Source: Bacteroidia bacterium (GTDB lineage Bacteria; Bacteroidota; Bacteroidia; AKYH767-A; OLB10). Taken from it: 64,000 bases of DNA. The notes below the pieces were generated by a model. The model made no database searches. It was not told the DNA's origin and was given only the letters and a program-made list of their open reading frames with translations. The position numbers and the translations under genes were made by a program. Shown piece after piece: positions 36,532-44,645 of the stretch; within the stretch, counting starts at the first letter, position 1, and the number at the start of each line of letters is the position of its first letter. Location of the stretch: assembly GCA_037045145.1 (NCBI GenBank), contig JBAOIA010000011.1, positions 496,001-560,000 of the forward strand, read 5' to 3'.

Positions 36532-36945
36532 ATGAAGCACAGGTTGACTATTCAGGCAGAAGATACTATTTTGGATTTTCAAAAAAAATTTAACAGAATT
36601 TACCCGTTTCTTAAAATTGAATTTTTTGAAAAGGCACATATAGATAAACAAGGGAGTCATAAAAAGGAAATGATTGCATCAAACATGTTGTTTCGCGGGT
36701 TGATTGGACGAGGAAAAACACATACAATAAACTTCAATGACGATTTTAGTATTAACGATTTTGAGATGTTATTGAAAAACCAGTGCCGGTTGTATGCACA
36801 AGTATTTCGTAAATCAGGAAAGATTTGGCTTGAAACAACAGCAACAGATTATTGGACATTGGAGCAACAAAACGAAGAGGGTAAAAGCCTGGCCAAGCAC
36901 TTTAAAATTGATTCGGAAAATATAAATGACATTGACCCTTATTAA
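36532..36945 (+). CDS. Conserved-looking small protein of unknown function
   Basis: 137 aa, soluble, charged. Opens MKHRLTIQAEDTILDFQKKFNRIYPFLKIEFF and contains KTHTINFNDDFSINDFE and TTATDYWTLEQQN. The N-terminal alpha/beta pattern and the final acidic tail resemble Bacteroidota proteins often encoded beside stress genes, but no family was recognised. Follows the USP by 76 bases on the same strand, so a functional link is possible. Confidence 0.55.
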   Translation: MKHRLTIQAEDTILDFQKKFNRIYPFLKIEFFEKAHIDKQGSHKKEMIASNMLFRGLIGRGKTHTINFNDDFSINDFEMLLKNQCRLYAQVFRKSGKIWLETTATDYWTLEQQNEEGKSLAKHFKIDSENINDIDPY

Positions 36946-37064
36946 TTAGGGCAAAACAATTTGCTTTCTCTGTATCTGTAGAATTATTGGAGACGGACAA
37001 TAGTTCAATAACAAATGAAATTAAGACAATATGCCTTATATAAAATTAAGTGTTTGACTATTCT

Positions 37065-38060
37065 TTAGCTATTATAAGCCCATTTAAGATAAACGGCACC
37101 CCATGTAAAACCACCGCCAAAAGCAGCAAGAATCAGATTATCGCCTTTGTGTAATTGCTTTTCCCATTCCCATAAACAGAGGGGTAATGTGCCATTGGTA
37201 GTATTACCATATTTCTGAATGTTAAGCATTACTTTTTCCATGCCAATGCCCATGCGGCTGGCAGTAGCATCAATAATTCTTTTGTTTGCCTGATGTGGTA
37301 CAAGCCATGCAATATCATCAGCACTCAGGTTGTTTCGTTCCATTATTTCTGCACTTACATCAGCCATACCTTTAACAGCAAATTTAAATACAGTTTGTCC
37401 TTCCTGATAAACAAAATGTTCTTTTGCATCAATAGTTGCATGTGTTGGCGGTTTTACACTGCCACCTGCTTTCTGATGTAGAAAATGTCTTCCGCTGCCA
37501 TCGCTTTTTAAAACAGCATCGTAAATGCCGTAACCGTTGGTGTCCGGTTCCAGTAATACTGCACCACCACCATCACCAAAAATGATACATGTGGCACGGT
37601 CGCTATAATCAATAATTGCCGACATTTTATCGGCACCTACAACAACAACTTTTTTATACTGTCCGCTTTCAACAAATTTTGAAGCGGTAGTCAATGCAAA
37701 TAGAAATCCGGAACAGGCAGCCTGAATGTCGTAGCCAAAAGCATTTTTAGCTCCTACCTTATCGCAAATAATATTTGCAGTGGCAGGAAAAACCAAATCA
37801 GGAGTGGTAGTAGCACAAATCAACAAGTCAATTTCATCAGCCTGTATGCCGCGTTTTTTTAATAATCCGTTTACCGATTCAACACCAATTTTAGAGGTGC
37901 CTTCACCGGCATCTTTTAATATTCTACGTTCTTTAATTCCTGTTCTTGTTTGAATCCACTCATCGTTGGTTTCAACCATGGTTTCCAGTTCTTTGTTTGT
38001 GAGAACAAATTCCGGCACCCAGGCATGAACAGCGGTGATGGCAGCTCTGATTTTTTCCAT
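37065..38060 (-). CDS. fabH: 3-oxoacyl-ACP synthase III (FabH)
   Basis: Starts fatty-acid synthesis by condensing an acyl-CoA primer with malonyl-ACP. 331 aa: thiolase-fold triad Cys116 (IQAACSGF), His256 (VPHQANKR) and Asn286 (KYGNTTNG). Start is ATG 38060; the base triplet before is TTG. Last gene of DUF177-rpmF-plsX-fabH, 9 bases behind plsX. Bacteroidota FabH often prefers branched primers; that is not testable here. Confidence 0.95.
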   Translation of the reverse strand: MEKIRAAITAVHAWVPEFVLTNKELETMVETNDEWIQTRTGIKERRILKDAGEGTSKIGVESVNGLLKKRGIQADEIDLLICATTTPDLVFPATANIICDKVGAKNAFGYDIQAACSGFLFALTTASKFVESGQYKKVVVVGADKMSAIIDYSDRATCIIFGDGGGAVLLEPDTNGYGIYDAVLKSDGSGRHFLHQKAGGSVKPPTHATIDAKEHFVYQEGQTVFKFAVKGMADVSAEIMERNNLSADDIAWLVPHQANKRIIDATASRMGIGMEKVMLNIQKYGNTTNGTLPLCLWEWEKQLHKGDNLILAAFGGGFTWGAVYLKWAYNS

Positions 38061-38069
38061 CAAAAAAAA

Positions 38070-39038
38070 TTATAGTGTTTGATTAACTACGTTGTTTTGA
38101 AAAAAAGTTGCGATTTTTTCTGCAAGATGAGCTTCGGTAACTTCTTTGGCAAGCAATATCATGTTTTTGATGGCTTTTGATTTTGAAATGCCGTGTGCAA
38201 TAATTACATTTCCGTTTACACCAAGCACCGGTGTGCCACCATAATTTTCATAATCAAAGCGGTCGAAGTATGCATCTTTTATGCCGCGTTTTTTAAGTAG
38301 CGTATAAAGTGATTCGGCTTCTTTAAGCATTACATTGCCCGTGAAACCATCACATACTATGACATCAGCTTTGTTGTTGAACAAGTCGCGCCCTTCAACG
38401 TTACCGATAAAATTTATTTCTTTAGTATTTTTAAGTAACTGATGTGCCTGCTGCGAAAGCAGGTTTCCTTTTTCTTCCTCTTCACCAATGTTCATCAATG
38501 CCACTCGTGGTGATGCAATATGATAAACATGTTCTGCAAGCAGAGAACCCAGCAATCCGAATTGTTGCAATACTTCGGGCTTACAATCAGCATTGGCACC
38601 AACATCGAGTAATATTCCTGTTGATCCGTCTTCCTGTGGTAATATGGTTGAGATAGCAGGTCGTTGAATGCCGTTAATAGCTTTAACACTGAACATGCTG
38701 CCAACTAACATAGCGCCTGAATTTCCGGCACTGGCAAAGACATCAATCTTTTTTTGTTTTAGCAGGCCAAAACCAATGGCCATACCTGAGTTGGGTTTTT
38801 GAGAAAAAGCACGGGTTGCACTGTCAGACATTTCAATCACCTCTGTAGCATTTACAATTGTAAATGACTTAGGATTGACCCCCTGTCCTTCAATTATCTC
38901 TGTAATTTTTTTCTCATCACCTATTAAAACCAGGTGTACTTCCTGAGGTGAAAGGTCTTTTAATGCTGCAATAGCACCTAAGGTTGTTTCAAGTGGAGCA
39001 TAATCTCCACCCATAATATCAACTCCTATCCTTATCAT
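38070..39038 (-). CDS. plsX: Phosphate acyltransferase PlsX
   Basis: 322 aa. Makes acyl-phosphate from acyl-ACP for PlsY, the first step of phospholipid synthesis. Opening MIRIGVDIMGGDYAPLE and later phrases SAGNSGAMLVGS, LLDVGANADCKPEVL and CDGFTGNVMLK are diagnostic. Sits between rpmF and fabH, as in most bacteria. Confidence 0.95.
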   Translation of the reverse strand: MIRIGVDIMGGDYAPLETTLGAIAALKDLSPQEVHLVLIGDEKKITEIIEGQGVNPKSFTIVNATEVIEMSDSATRAFSQKPNSGMAIGFGLLKQKKIDVFASAGNSGAMLVGSMFSVKAINGIQRPAISTILPQEDGSTGILLDVGANADCKPEVLQQFGLLGSLLAEHVYHIASPRVALMNIGEEEEKGNLLSQQAHQLLKNTKEINFIGNVEGRDLFNNKADVIVCDGFTGNVMLKEAESLYTLLKKRGIKDAYFDRFDYENYGGTPVLGVNGNVIIAHGISKSKAIKNMILLAKEVTEAHLAEKIATFFQNNVVNQTL

Positions 39039-39053
39039 AAAGGAATACAGGGA

Positions 39054-39239
39054 TTAAACGGCTTTTTCTAAAACTACCTTGCCTTTGTAGTACATTTTGC
39101 CGTCATGCCAGTAGGCACGATGATATAAATGTGTTTCTCCTGTGGTAGGGCAAACGGCAATTGTTGGTGCTTCTGCTTTGTAATGTGTTCTGCGCTTATC
39201 TCTTCTCGACTTGGAGTGTTTGTGTTTTGGATTTGGCAT
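39054..39239 (-). CDS. rpmF: 50S ribosomal protein L32
   Basis: 61 aa, very basic: MPNPKHKHSKSRRDKRRTHYK, as in L32. The zinc-binding Cys set of some L32 proteins is reduced to a single Cys (VCPTTGET), so this is the Zn-free (C-minus) form. Lies 15 bases upstream of plsX and 19 bases downstream of the DUF177 gene. Confidence 0.95.
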   Translation of the reverse strand: MPNPKHKHSKSRRDKRRTHYKAEAPTIAVCPTTGETHLYHRAYWHDGKMYYKGKVVLEKAV

Positions 39240-39258
39240 GATGTTTAATTATTTAATA

Positions 39259-39759
39259 TCAATTGTTACTTACATTTTTTAAAATATCCCATCGCGGGTC
39301 GTTTGTGTTTTCATTCTTCACCATATACTTTTCCAGTGTACGAAGGGTTTCTTCATTGCAGCCATTGTTTGGATGTGTCACTTTTATGGGTATAGCTAAT
39401 GAAACTACATCATAAAAATGCTGTGCCAGATGAATATCGTGGGCATTGTCGGCTAAAATGATGTTGTCATCATCCACTTCTTTGTCTTCGCCAGAAGTTT
39501 TAACAATAATAACCTTTGTTATATCTAACGGCATTTCGAATTCTTCGAGGCAGCGATGGCACTGTACGTGTACAGAGCCTTTAGCTTTAATGTCCAGAAC
39601 CACAATGGTGGCGCTTTTGTTTACGGTAAGATGAATAAGAACATGTGCTCCCTGAACAATAGGGTGTTCAAACATGTCGAAAAAGTCCTGATTCAGCAAG
39701 TAATCAAACTCATGTATCCCCTCTTTTAAACCGGCATAATGCAGGTTGTATTTCGACAT
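39259..39759 (-). CDS. DUF177 (YceD) protein
   Basis: 166 aa from MSKYNLHYAGL (39759); the in-frame ATG at 39801 would cut into the promoter element. DUF177 has an N-terminal beta part (GLKEGIHEFDYLL), a HxC/C-rich knuckle (CHRCLEEFE, C-x2-C) and the C-terminal DPRWDILK. YceD acts in 23S rRNA accumulation in E. coli. It heads the rpmF-plsX-fabH operon. Confidence 0.85.
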   Translation of the reverse strand: MSKYNLHYAGLKEGIHEFDYLLNQDFFDMFEHPIVQGAHVLIHLTVNKSATIVVLDIKAKGSVHVQCHRCLEEFEMPLDITKVIIVKTSGEDKEVDDDNIILADNAHDIHLAQHFYDVVSLAIPIKVTHPNNGCNEETLRTLEKYMVKNENTNDPRWDILKNVSNN

Positions 39760-39798
39760 CTTTTCCACTATGTACGCCCTATTTTGGAAACGAATGGG

Positions 39799-39806
39799 CA
39801 AAAATA
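39799..39806 (-). promoter_or_regulatory. -7 element of the DUF177-rpmF-plsX-fabH operon
   Basis: Minus-strand TATTTTTG, an exact TAnnTTTG, with a TTG 16 bases further upstream (39823-39825). About 40 bases before the chosen start. Confidence 0.5.
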
Positions 39807-40147
39807 TAAAAAATCGCTATTCCAACACCTTGTTTTTGTTAATTGTTATTTAAGGCTATTGATTGTCAGGGGGTAGAACCTTCTAAGTATTAACAAAATA
39901 TGTCTATAAAGGCTATGGATTAGCATAAGAAGTCAATAAGAAGAATTTGATGGGAATAATCATTATTCTCTGGATTTTTAAGACGAAAAACTTCCATTGC
40001 CATACTCAAAATGCCATTAGTACAAAAAGGTATAGTAATACACCATTTTAATGTTAACATTGTCATAGCAATCATTTATTAAGCCGAAAATGATTGTGTA
40101 GTCAGAAATAAACCACGTTAATTAAATAGGCTCAAAATTTCCGAAAA
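39807..40147. other. Intergenic stretch upstream of the sensor kinase
   Basis: About 340 bases between the divergent rpmF operon and the kinase gene. AT-rich, no frame, no promoter match on the plus strand. Contains a small palindrome GAATAATCATTATTC near 39956 that could be a binding site. Confidence 0.4.
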
Positions 40148-41509
40148 ATGGATTTTTTGTTCTATACAGAAGAAAGTAAATTGTTTGGACTAACCATCTT
40201 TGTTGCTATAGTTACGTTCCAGATTGTGTATGTATTTGTGCAATGGATTATCAAACACAGAAGGGATTACTTGTATTATATTGCCTACTTGTTTTTTGTC
40301 ATCGTTTTTGGATTAAGCCAATACGACAATTATTTAAATTTTTATCTTTTTTCAGCAATAAAGGAGAAGTATTATGAATATGTAAACCTTTCGGTACCGC
40401 TGTTTTGCATACTGCTTTATTTCAGATTTATGCGTGAGTTTCTTAACTTAATACAAAGGCGACCCGATATTAATGCAGTGGTAAAGAATCTTGAATTCTT
40501 TCTGATTGCCTATTCATTTCTGAGTTTGTTTTTTATCTGGCTTTCATTTGATATGGTTGTCTGGCAAATGATATTTAATATTGTTGCTTTAACTACAATT
40601 GCAGCCGGATTATTTATAATAATTAACTTTTTAAAGAAAAGTATTCCACTCGACAGATTTGCCTTGACCGGTGCATCATTGATTGCAGTGGGGTCGTTAT
40701 TTGATATTATTCTTAACTTTCTTGAGTATAGAGGGTTTTATATTCCATTTGATAAACATCTGCCATTAATGATTTGTGTTATTGGCGAACTCACAACATT
40801 TACATTGGGACTGGCATTTAAAACACAGTTGGTCGAAAGTGAAAAACTATTTGCAGAGAAAGAATTCCTGACCGAAAAAAGTGAAAAACAACAGTTACAG
40901 TTAGACATTTTAAAGCTTAGGAATAATTTAGCGCGCGAACTTCACGATGATATTGGCGCACAATTATCACTTACCAGAATGTTGATGAGCAGGGCACGTG
41001 CTGTTGGTAATGAAAGAGTGGTTGATCAATCTATGCAGCTTCTTGAAGAGTCTATAAACAAACTGCGGTTGGTTACTAACGAATTAGAAAATTCAACATT
41101 GCAAAATGATGGCTTTCAGAAAGCAACTGAAAATTTACTCAGCACCATTTCAGAGTTTCAACCTATTCAATGTAACTTCTATACCAAAGGTGTCGAAAAA
41201 CGATTGCATCTTGATGTTGAATATCAACTGTTCCGAATCACGCAGGAACTTATCAATAACACTTTAAAATATGCCAATGCTTCAATTATCAGTATCATTG
41301 TTTTGGGCGATAGAGATAAGTTTTATTTTATTTATGAAGACAATGGTTTGGGCTTTGATTTGAAAAATACCGGTCGTGGCAAAGGCTTGAATAATATTTT
41401 ACAACGGGTAAAAGAGTTAGGTACCAAGACAGAATTTATTGCACATCCCGGTGGTGGCATGCGCTGCGAATTTAAAATTAACTATGAACAATCACTGCAA
41501 ACAGCATAA
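40148..41509 (+). CDS. 7TM sensor histidine kinase of the NarX/DesK class
   Basis: 453 aa. Seven predicted membrane helices (roughly 11-35, 41-55, 81-95, 116-135, 139-160, 172-190, 205-222) resemble the 7TMR-DISM sensor module, here without a periplasmic DISM domain. A coiled coil leads to a HisKA_3 dimerisation helix with the phospho-His in ARELHDDIGAQ (H266) and an HATPase domain ending PGGGMRCEFKI. The response regulator starts 10 bases later. Confidence 0.88.
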   Translation: MDFLFYTEESKLFGLTIFVAIVTFQIVYVFVQWIIKHRRDYLYYIAYLFFVIVFGLSQYDNYLNFYLFSAIKEKYYEYVNLSVPLFCILLYFRFMREFLNLIQRRPDINAVVKNLEFFLIAYSFLSLFFIWLSFDMVVWQMIFNIVALTTIAAGLFIIINFLKKSIPLDRFALTGASLIAVGSLFDIILNFLEYRGFYIPFDKHLPLMICVIGELTTFTLGLAFKTQLVESEKLFAEKEFLTEKSEKQQLQLDILKLRNNLARELHDDIGAQLSLTRMLMSRARAVGNERVVDQSMQLLEESINKLRLVTNELENSTLQNDGFQKATENLLSTISEFQPIQCNFYTKGVEKRLHLDVEYQLFRITQELINNTLKYANASIISIIVLGDRDKFYFIYEDNGLGFDLKNTGRGKGLNNILQRVKELGTKTEFIAHPGGGMRCEFKINYEQSLQTA

Positions 41510-41518
41510 TTGTTTAAG

Positions 41519-42184
41519 ATGGAACTAAGCAACCTAAAGATATTAATTGCTGACGACCATACACTTTTTGCCGAAGGTCTCACCTATCTTTTGAAGGAGG
41601 AGTTGCCAATAGAAAGTATTGAAGCGGTTTATAATGGAAAATCGGCAATTGGGAAAGTATTGAATACGGATTATGATATTATTATCATGGATGTCAATAT
41701 GCCATTTTTAAACGGTATAGAAGCTTGTACAGAGATAAAGAGATTCAGAACAAAAACCAAAGTTGTTTTTGTGAGTATGAAAGCCGATATGCTGACAGTT
41801 GCACAGGCATTAAAAGCAGGTGCCGATGCTTATATATTAAAAGGAAACGATCACAATGACTTTAAAACAGCATTTAAGCAGATTTACAACAATGAAATTT
41901 TCTTAAGTGAGCAAATTAAACATTACTTTCAGAGTGATAGTCCTAATCAAATCCGCAAAAGTTCAATTGACTGTATAGATTATTCCAACAAGCTGATTTC
42001 TGTACGCGAAAAAGAAATTATTAAATTGGTTTGTGACGGTTTAACGAGTGATAAAATTGCTGAAGTGCTTTCTATCTCAGCCAGAACAGTTGATACACAC
42101 AGAAACAATATCCTTAACAAACTCAAACTAAACAACATTGCAGCATTGGTTCGCTTTGCCTTAGAGAATAAGCTGGTGGATTAA
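41519..42184 (+). CDS. NarL/LuxR-type response regulator
   Basis: 221 aa. Receiver domain with acidic pocket ADDH and phosphoacceptor D58 (IIIMDVNMPF), lysine KGND; C-terminal LuxR HTH (about 155-221) with SVREKEIIKLVCDGLTSDKIAEVLSISARTVDTHR. Start set at MELSNLK (41519). Forms a pair with the sensor kinase upstream; target genes unknown. Confidence 0.9.
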   Translation: MELSNLKILIADDHTLFAEGLTYLLKEELPIESIEAVYNGKSAIGKVLNTDYDIIIMDVNMPFLNGIEACTEIKRFRTKTKVVFVSMKADMLTVAQALKAGADAYILKGNDHNDFKTAFKQIYNNEIFLSEQIKHYFQSDSPNQIRKSSIDCIDYSNKLISVREKEIIKLVCDGLTSDKIAEVLSISARTVDTHRNNILNKLKLNNIAALVRFALENKLVD

Positions 42185-42474
42185 TTTTTTCTGTAAGATA
42201 TAAAATCAATATTTAGCACTTAAAATAAAAAAATACGAAGTTTTACGTATTGCATCAGGGCGCTTGCGGACTTACCTTTACACTATCAATTTAACAACAA
42301 CAAACACAAAGGAAGATAACAGGGCTAATACAATTCAACAGAACAAAACAAACAACATGATTTAATTTTTACACTGATTTATAAAATAAAAAAGTTGAAT
42401 TAACAAAGAGAGCAGTTGTTCTCTAACAAAAATAGTTAACCAACAAAATGTCTAACAGTTAAAAATTAGTCAAG

Positions 42475-43095
42475 ATGAAAAAGCTGATTATTGTATTAAG
42501 TGTAGCAGCAACCGCAGCAATTACCGGTTGCAGCAAAGACGATCTCACCAGCCCAAAGGCTCTACAAAACAAAAACACCACAGCGGCAACAACTGATGTT
42601 AGTGCAACAGACCAACGCCTCATTAATTCCGGCAGTGTTTTGGTGCCTGCACCCAATCAGGGTTATGTAAAAGTATTTCTTTTCGGAGCCGCTAAACTCT
42701 CTGCTGACCATCCCGAAACATTTGTTGATATCAACAAAAGAGATGTATCTCAGCGAGCATTTGATGCCAGTTTCAAAGCTATGTATGTAAAATTCAATGA
42801 GCGCTGGATATATGTTCCAGGAGTTATTCCAAACTATGGTGTAGAAGGCAAACTAACTTATAGATTTTCATCAACACAAGCTGTTGACCCTGATACACCA
42901 AATCAAATACTTTCATGGCACCGCTTTACACTCACCATTCGTAACCTTGACAACAAACCATACACAGGCAGGTTGATTTCTTTAAGCAACATTAAAGTAT
43001 TGATTATACCCGCAAAGAGTGACCCCGGTGGACACGACCCTGATTTTAAAAATTATGAAGCCACCATGACCCATTTTGGCTTACCGCTTGATTAA
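42475..43095 (+). CDS. Lipoprotein of unknown function
   Basis: 206 aa. Signal sequence ends in the lipobox ITGC (C19) followed by SKDD, whose charge pattern can direct surface export of lipoproteins in this phylum. The mature part is beta-rich (YVKVFLFGAAKLSADHPETFVDI, RWIYVPGVIPNYGVEGKLTYRF; truncated readings) and ends HFGLPLD. A long C/A-rich untranslated leader (42185-42474) precedes it and the duplicated GCGGCTGC hairpin ends it. No family recognised. Confidence 0.65.
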   Translation: MKKLIIVLSVAATAAITGCSKDDLTSPKALQNKNTTAATTDVSATDQRLINSGSVLVPAPNQGYVKVFLFGAAKLSADHPETFVDINKRDVSQRAFDASFKAMYVKFNERWIYVPGVIPNYGVEGKLTYRFSSTQAVDPDTPNQILSWHRFTLTIRNLDNKPYTGRLISLSNIKVLIIPAKSDPGGHDPDFKNYEATMTHFGLPLD

Positions 43096-43113
43096 TGCTG
43101 AAGTTTTCTAAAT

Positions 43114-43147
43114 AAACGAGGCGGCTGCATTCGCAGCCGCCTCGTTT
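43114..43147 (+). terminator. 15-bp terminator, copy 1 of a duplicated hairpin
   Basis: Perfect 15-bp stem AAACGAGGCGGCTGC / GCAGCCGCCTCGTTT with loop ATTC and a T-rich tail. It closes the lipoprotein gene. The 20-base core recurs at 49717-49736. Confidence 0.85.
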
Positions 43148-43195
43148 GTTTTATTACTATTGGTTCACTTTTTTCATTGAATACCATTTTGGTGT

Positions 43196-43495
43196 TTACC
43201 TATTTGAATAATCCTGTTGATTTTTATAAGCGTGAATAATGCCAAGAATAATAATTTGATTTTTATTTTCGTCAATATGATAATGGATATGATACGGAAA
43301 TTGTCTTAATAAAAGCGTTCTTACCTCTTTATATTTAATCTGAAAACCAAGTGGAGTTCGAGCAATGTGGGTTTTAGCTTCACGGATGCGAAACAAAAAC
43401 AGATTAGCCAGTTCTGGATTAATGTTCTAGTAATAATCTGTAGCGTTAACGATATCAGCCCTTACAGCAGGTCTGTTTACAACAAAATAACTCAC
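43196..43495 (-). pseudogene. ParE/RelE-type toxin broken by an amber stop
   Basis: Reading from a GTG at 43495, which overlaps the antitoxin stop, gives a 99-codon frame VSYFVVNRPAVRADIVNATDYY*NINPELANLFL followed by FRIREAKTHIAR...HIHYHIDENKNQIIILGIIHAYKNQ. That is a full RelE/ParE fold with the C-terminal strand IIILGIIHAYKN. Codon 23 is TAG (43427-43429), where family members usually have Glu, one base away (GAG). The stop would leave a 22-residue peptide; a restart at the TTG or nearby codons is possible but would lack the N-terminal helices. Taken as an inactivated toxin. Confidence 0.75.
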
Positions 43496-43734
43496 AGGTT
43501 TTTTTCAATATCATCAATGGTTCTATTAAAATCGGTTACATCCATATTATTTTTATAGTAGTCGTTTAGACGCTCGTCAATAATTTGTTTTAGCCAAGTC
43601 GCAAGTTCTACTACGTTTTCCGCTTCTTCTTTTTGTAAATCGCTGTACTTAGATTTCAATATTTGCCATTCCTCTATAGGAATAAATACGCCTGTGGTGT
43701 TGCCTTTGTTATCGTGAATAAATTGTAGTGTCAT
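43492..43734 (-). CDS. Phd-like antitoxin
   Basis: 80 aa. The opening MTLQFIHDNKGNTTGVFIPIEEWQILKSKY matches the N-terminal DNA-binding half of Phd/YefM-type antitoxins, which start with a strand and then IPIEEW. The acidic C-terminal helix would wrap the toxin. It overlaps the toxin start by 4 bases (GTGA), the usual arrangement. With the toxin disrupted, the pair looks like a decaying addiction module or a retained anti-toxin. Confidence 0.72.
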   Translation of the reverse strand: MTLQFIHDNKGNTTGVFIPIEEWQILKSKYSDLQKEEAENVVELATWLKQIIDERLNDYYKNNMDVTDFNRTIDDIEKNL

Positions 43735-44400
43735 TGTTTTTTTGTTTGTGAGTATTTCCTCGTTTTATTTTTTATCTTTCAGGTATTAACTAATATAGCC
43801 TAACGCGTTATTTCGGTAGCTTAGATATATCTTCCAAATAGTAAACTATTTCTTTCCCCCAATACAATTTTGAATATATAAGTGTTCTTCAACTTTTTAT
43901 TGAATCTCATAGCTGACTTTATATATATTAAAACAATTTGTAAACAAATTGACATAAAAAGATACAAAACAAATGAATCTTATAAAAGAAACAAATACTT
44001 TTTCCAGCCAAACAAATTCCTCCTTAAATTTATATGGAAGAACGTTTAGTAAAACATCTTACAACTTATTTTTTAGTGCTTGATGAATTTCATTTTGAGT
44101 ATAACATTTCATCATTCTTACTTCTGCGAACTTTCAAAGTCTCCCACATTTCAGGGGACATTGAATGGACAAAACGAAGCACTTGCCAGCGACCCATTGC
44201 ATACACAGTTGGCCAAACATCTTGCTGCACGCAAATTGATACATGCAGGAAAAGTTACAGAAGCCTGAATGCTATTGCTGGTGTAATTTTATAGTAAGAT
44301 AGTGTTCAATAAAAAAAAGATCCCATAGCATTTATTTTTAAAATTTAAACCTTTACTTTTACAACTTGGTAATACTAAATAACCATGCCATGTTAGAAAA
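43735..44400. other. Decayed AT-rich stretch with possible gene remnants
   Basis: About 660 bases without an intact gene. A palindrome CAATTTG-TAAA-CAAATTG lies at 43934-43951. From about 44080 to 44268 a plus frame reads ELSKSPTFQGTLNGQNEAL and LAKHLAARKLIHAGKVTEA then stops. Its composition is more coding-like than the surroundings, so it may be the end of an old gene, but no family was recognised. Confidence 0.4.
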
Positions 44401-44640
44401 TAAACTCTGTTTGCCTTTATCGGGGAGTAGGCTGCGCTTTTCTACATACACAGCCGCTTTCGCCATACCACATCGTTTCCGTTTCGCAAAGTGAGTTAGA
44501 AGTAAACGGCACCATAACCACCAAACAACTCATCATAGAAAACGAAAACCAAAAACAAGATGTAACAGCCATGCTCAACGAACTAAAAAATGAAAATAGC
44601 CCAACTGAAAGAACAAATTAATCAAATAACAAAAAATTAA
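44401..44640 (+). pseudogene. Frameshifted C-terminal remnant of a coiled-coil protein
   Basis: In one frame the stretch reads SQSELEVNGTITTKQLIIEN then ENQKQDVTAMLNELKNE. One base later the reading shifts to IAQLKEQINQITKN and a stop at 44638-44640. A single extra A in the run at 44593-44596 explains the break. The phrase LEVNGTITTKQL and the coiled-coil end resemble the tails of secreted proteins with phage-tail-like repeats, such as the 1206-aa neighbour. The 5' part is missing or unreadable. Confidence 0.55.
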
Positions 44641-44645
44641 AGGTG

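Noticed and set aside
44034..44294. 86-codon frame in the decayed stretch
   Set aside because: Frame overlaps a more coding-like frame (44080-44268) and reads as random Thr/Cys/Ser-rich sequence; treated as part of the decayed stretch.
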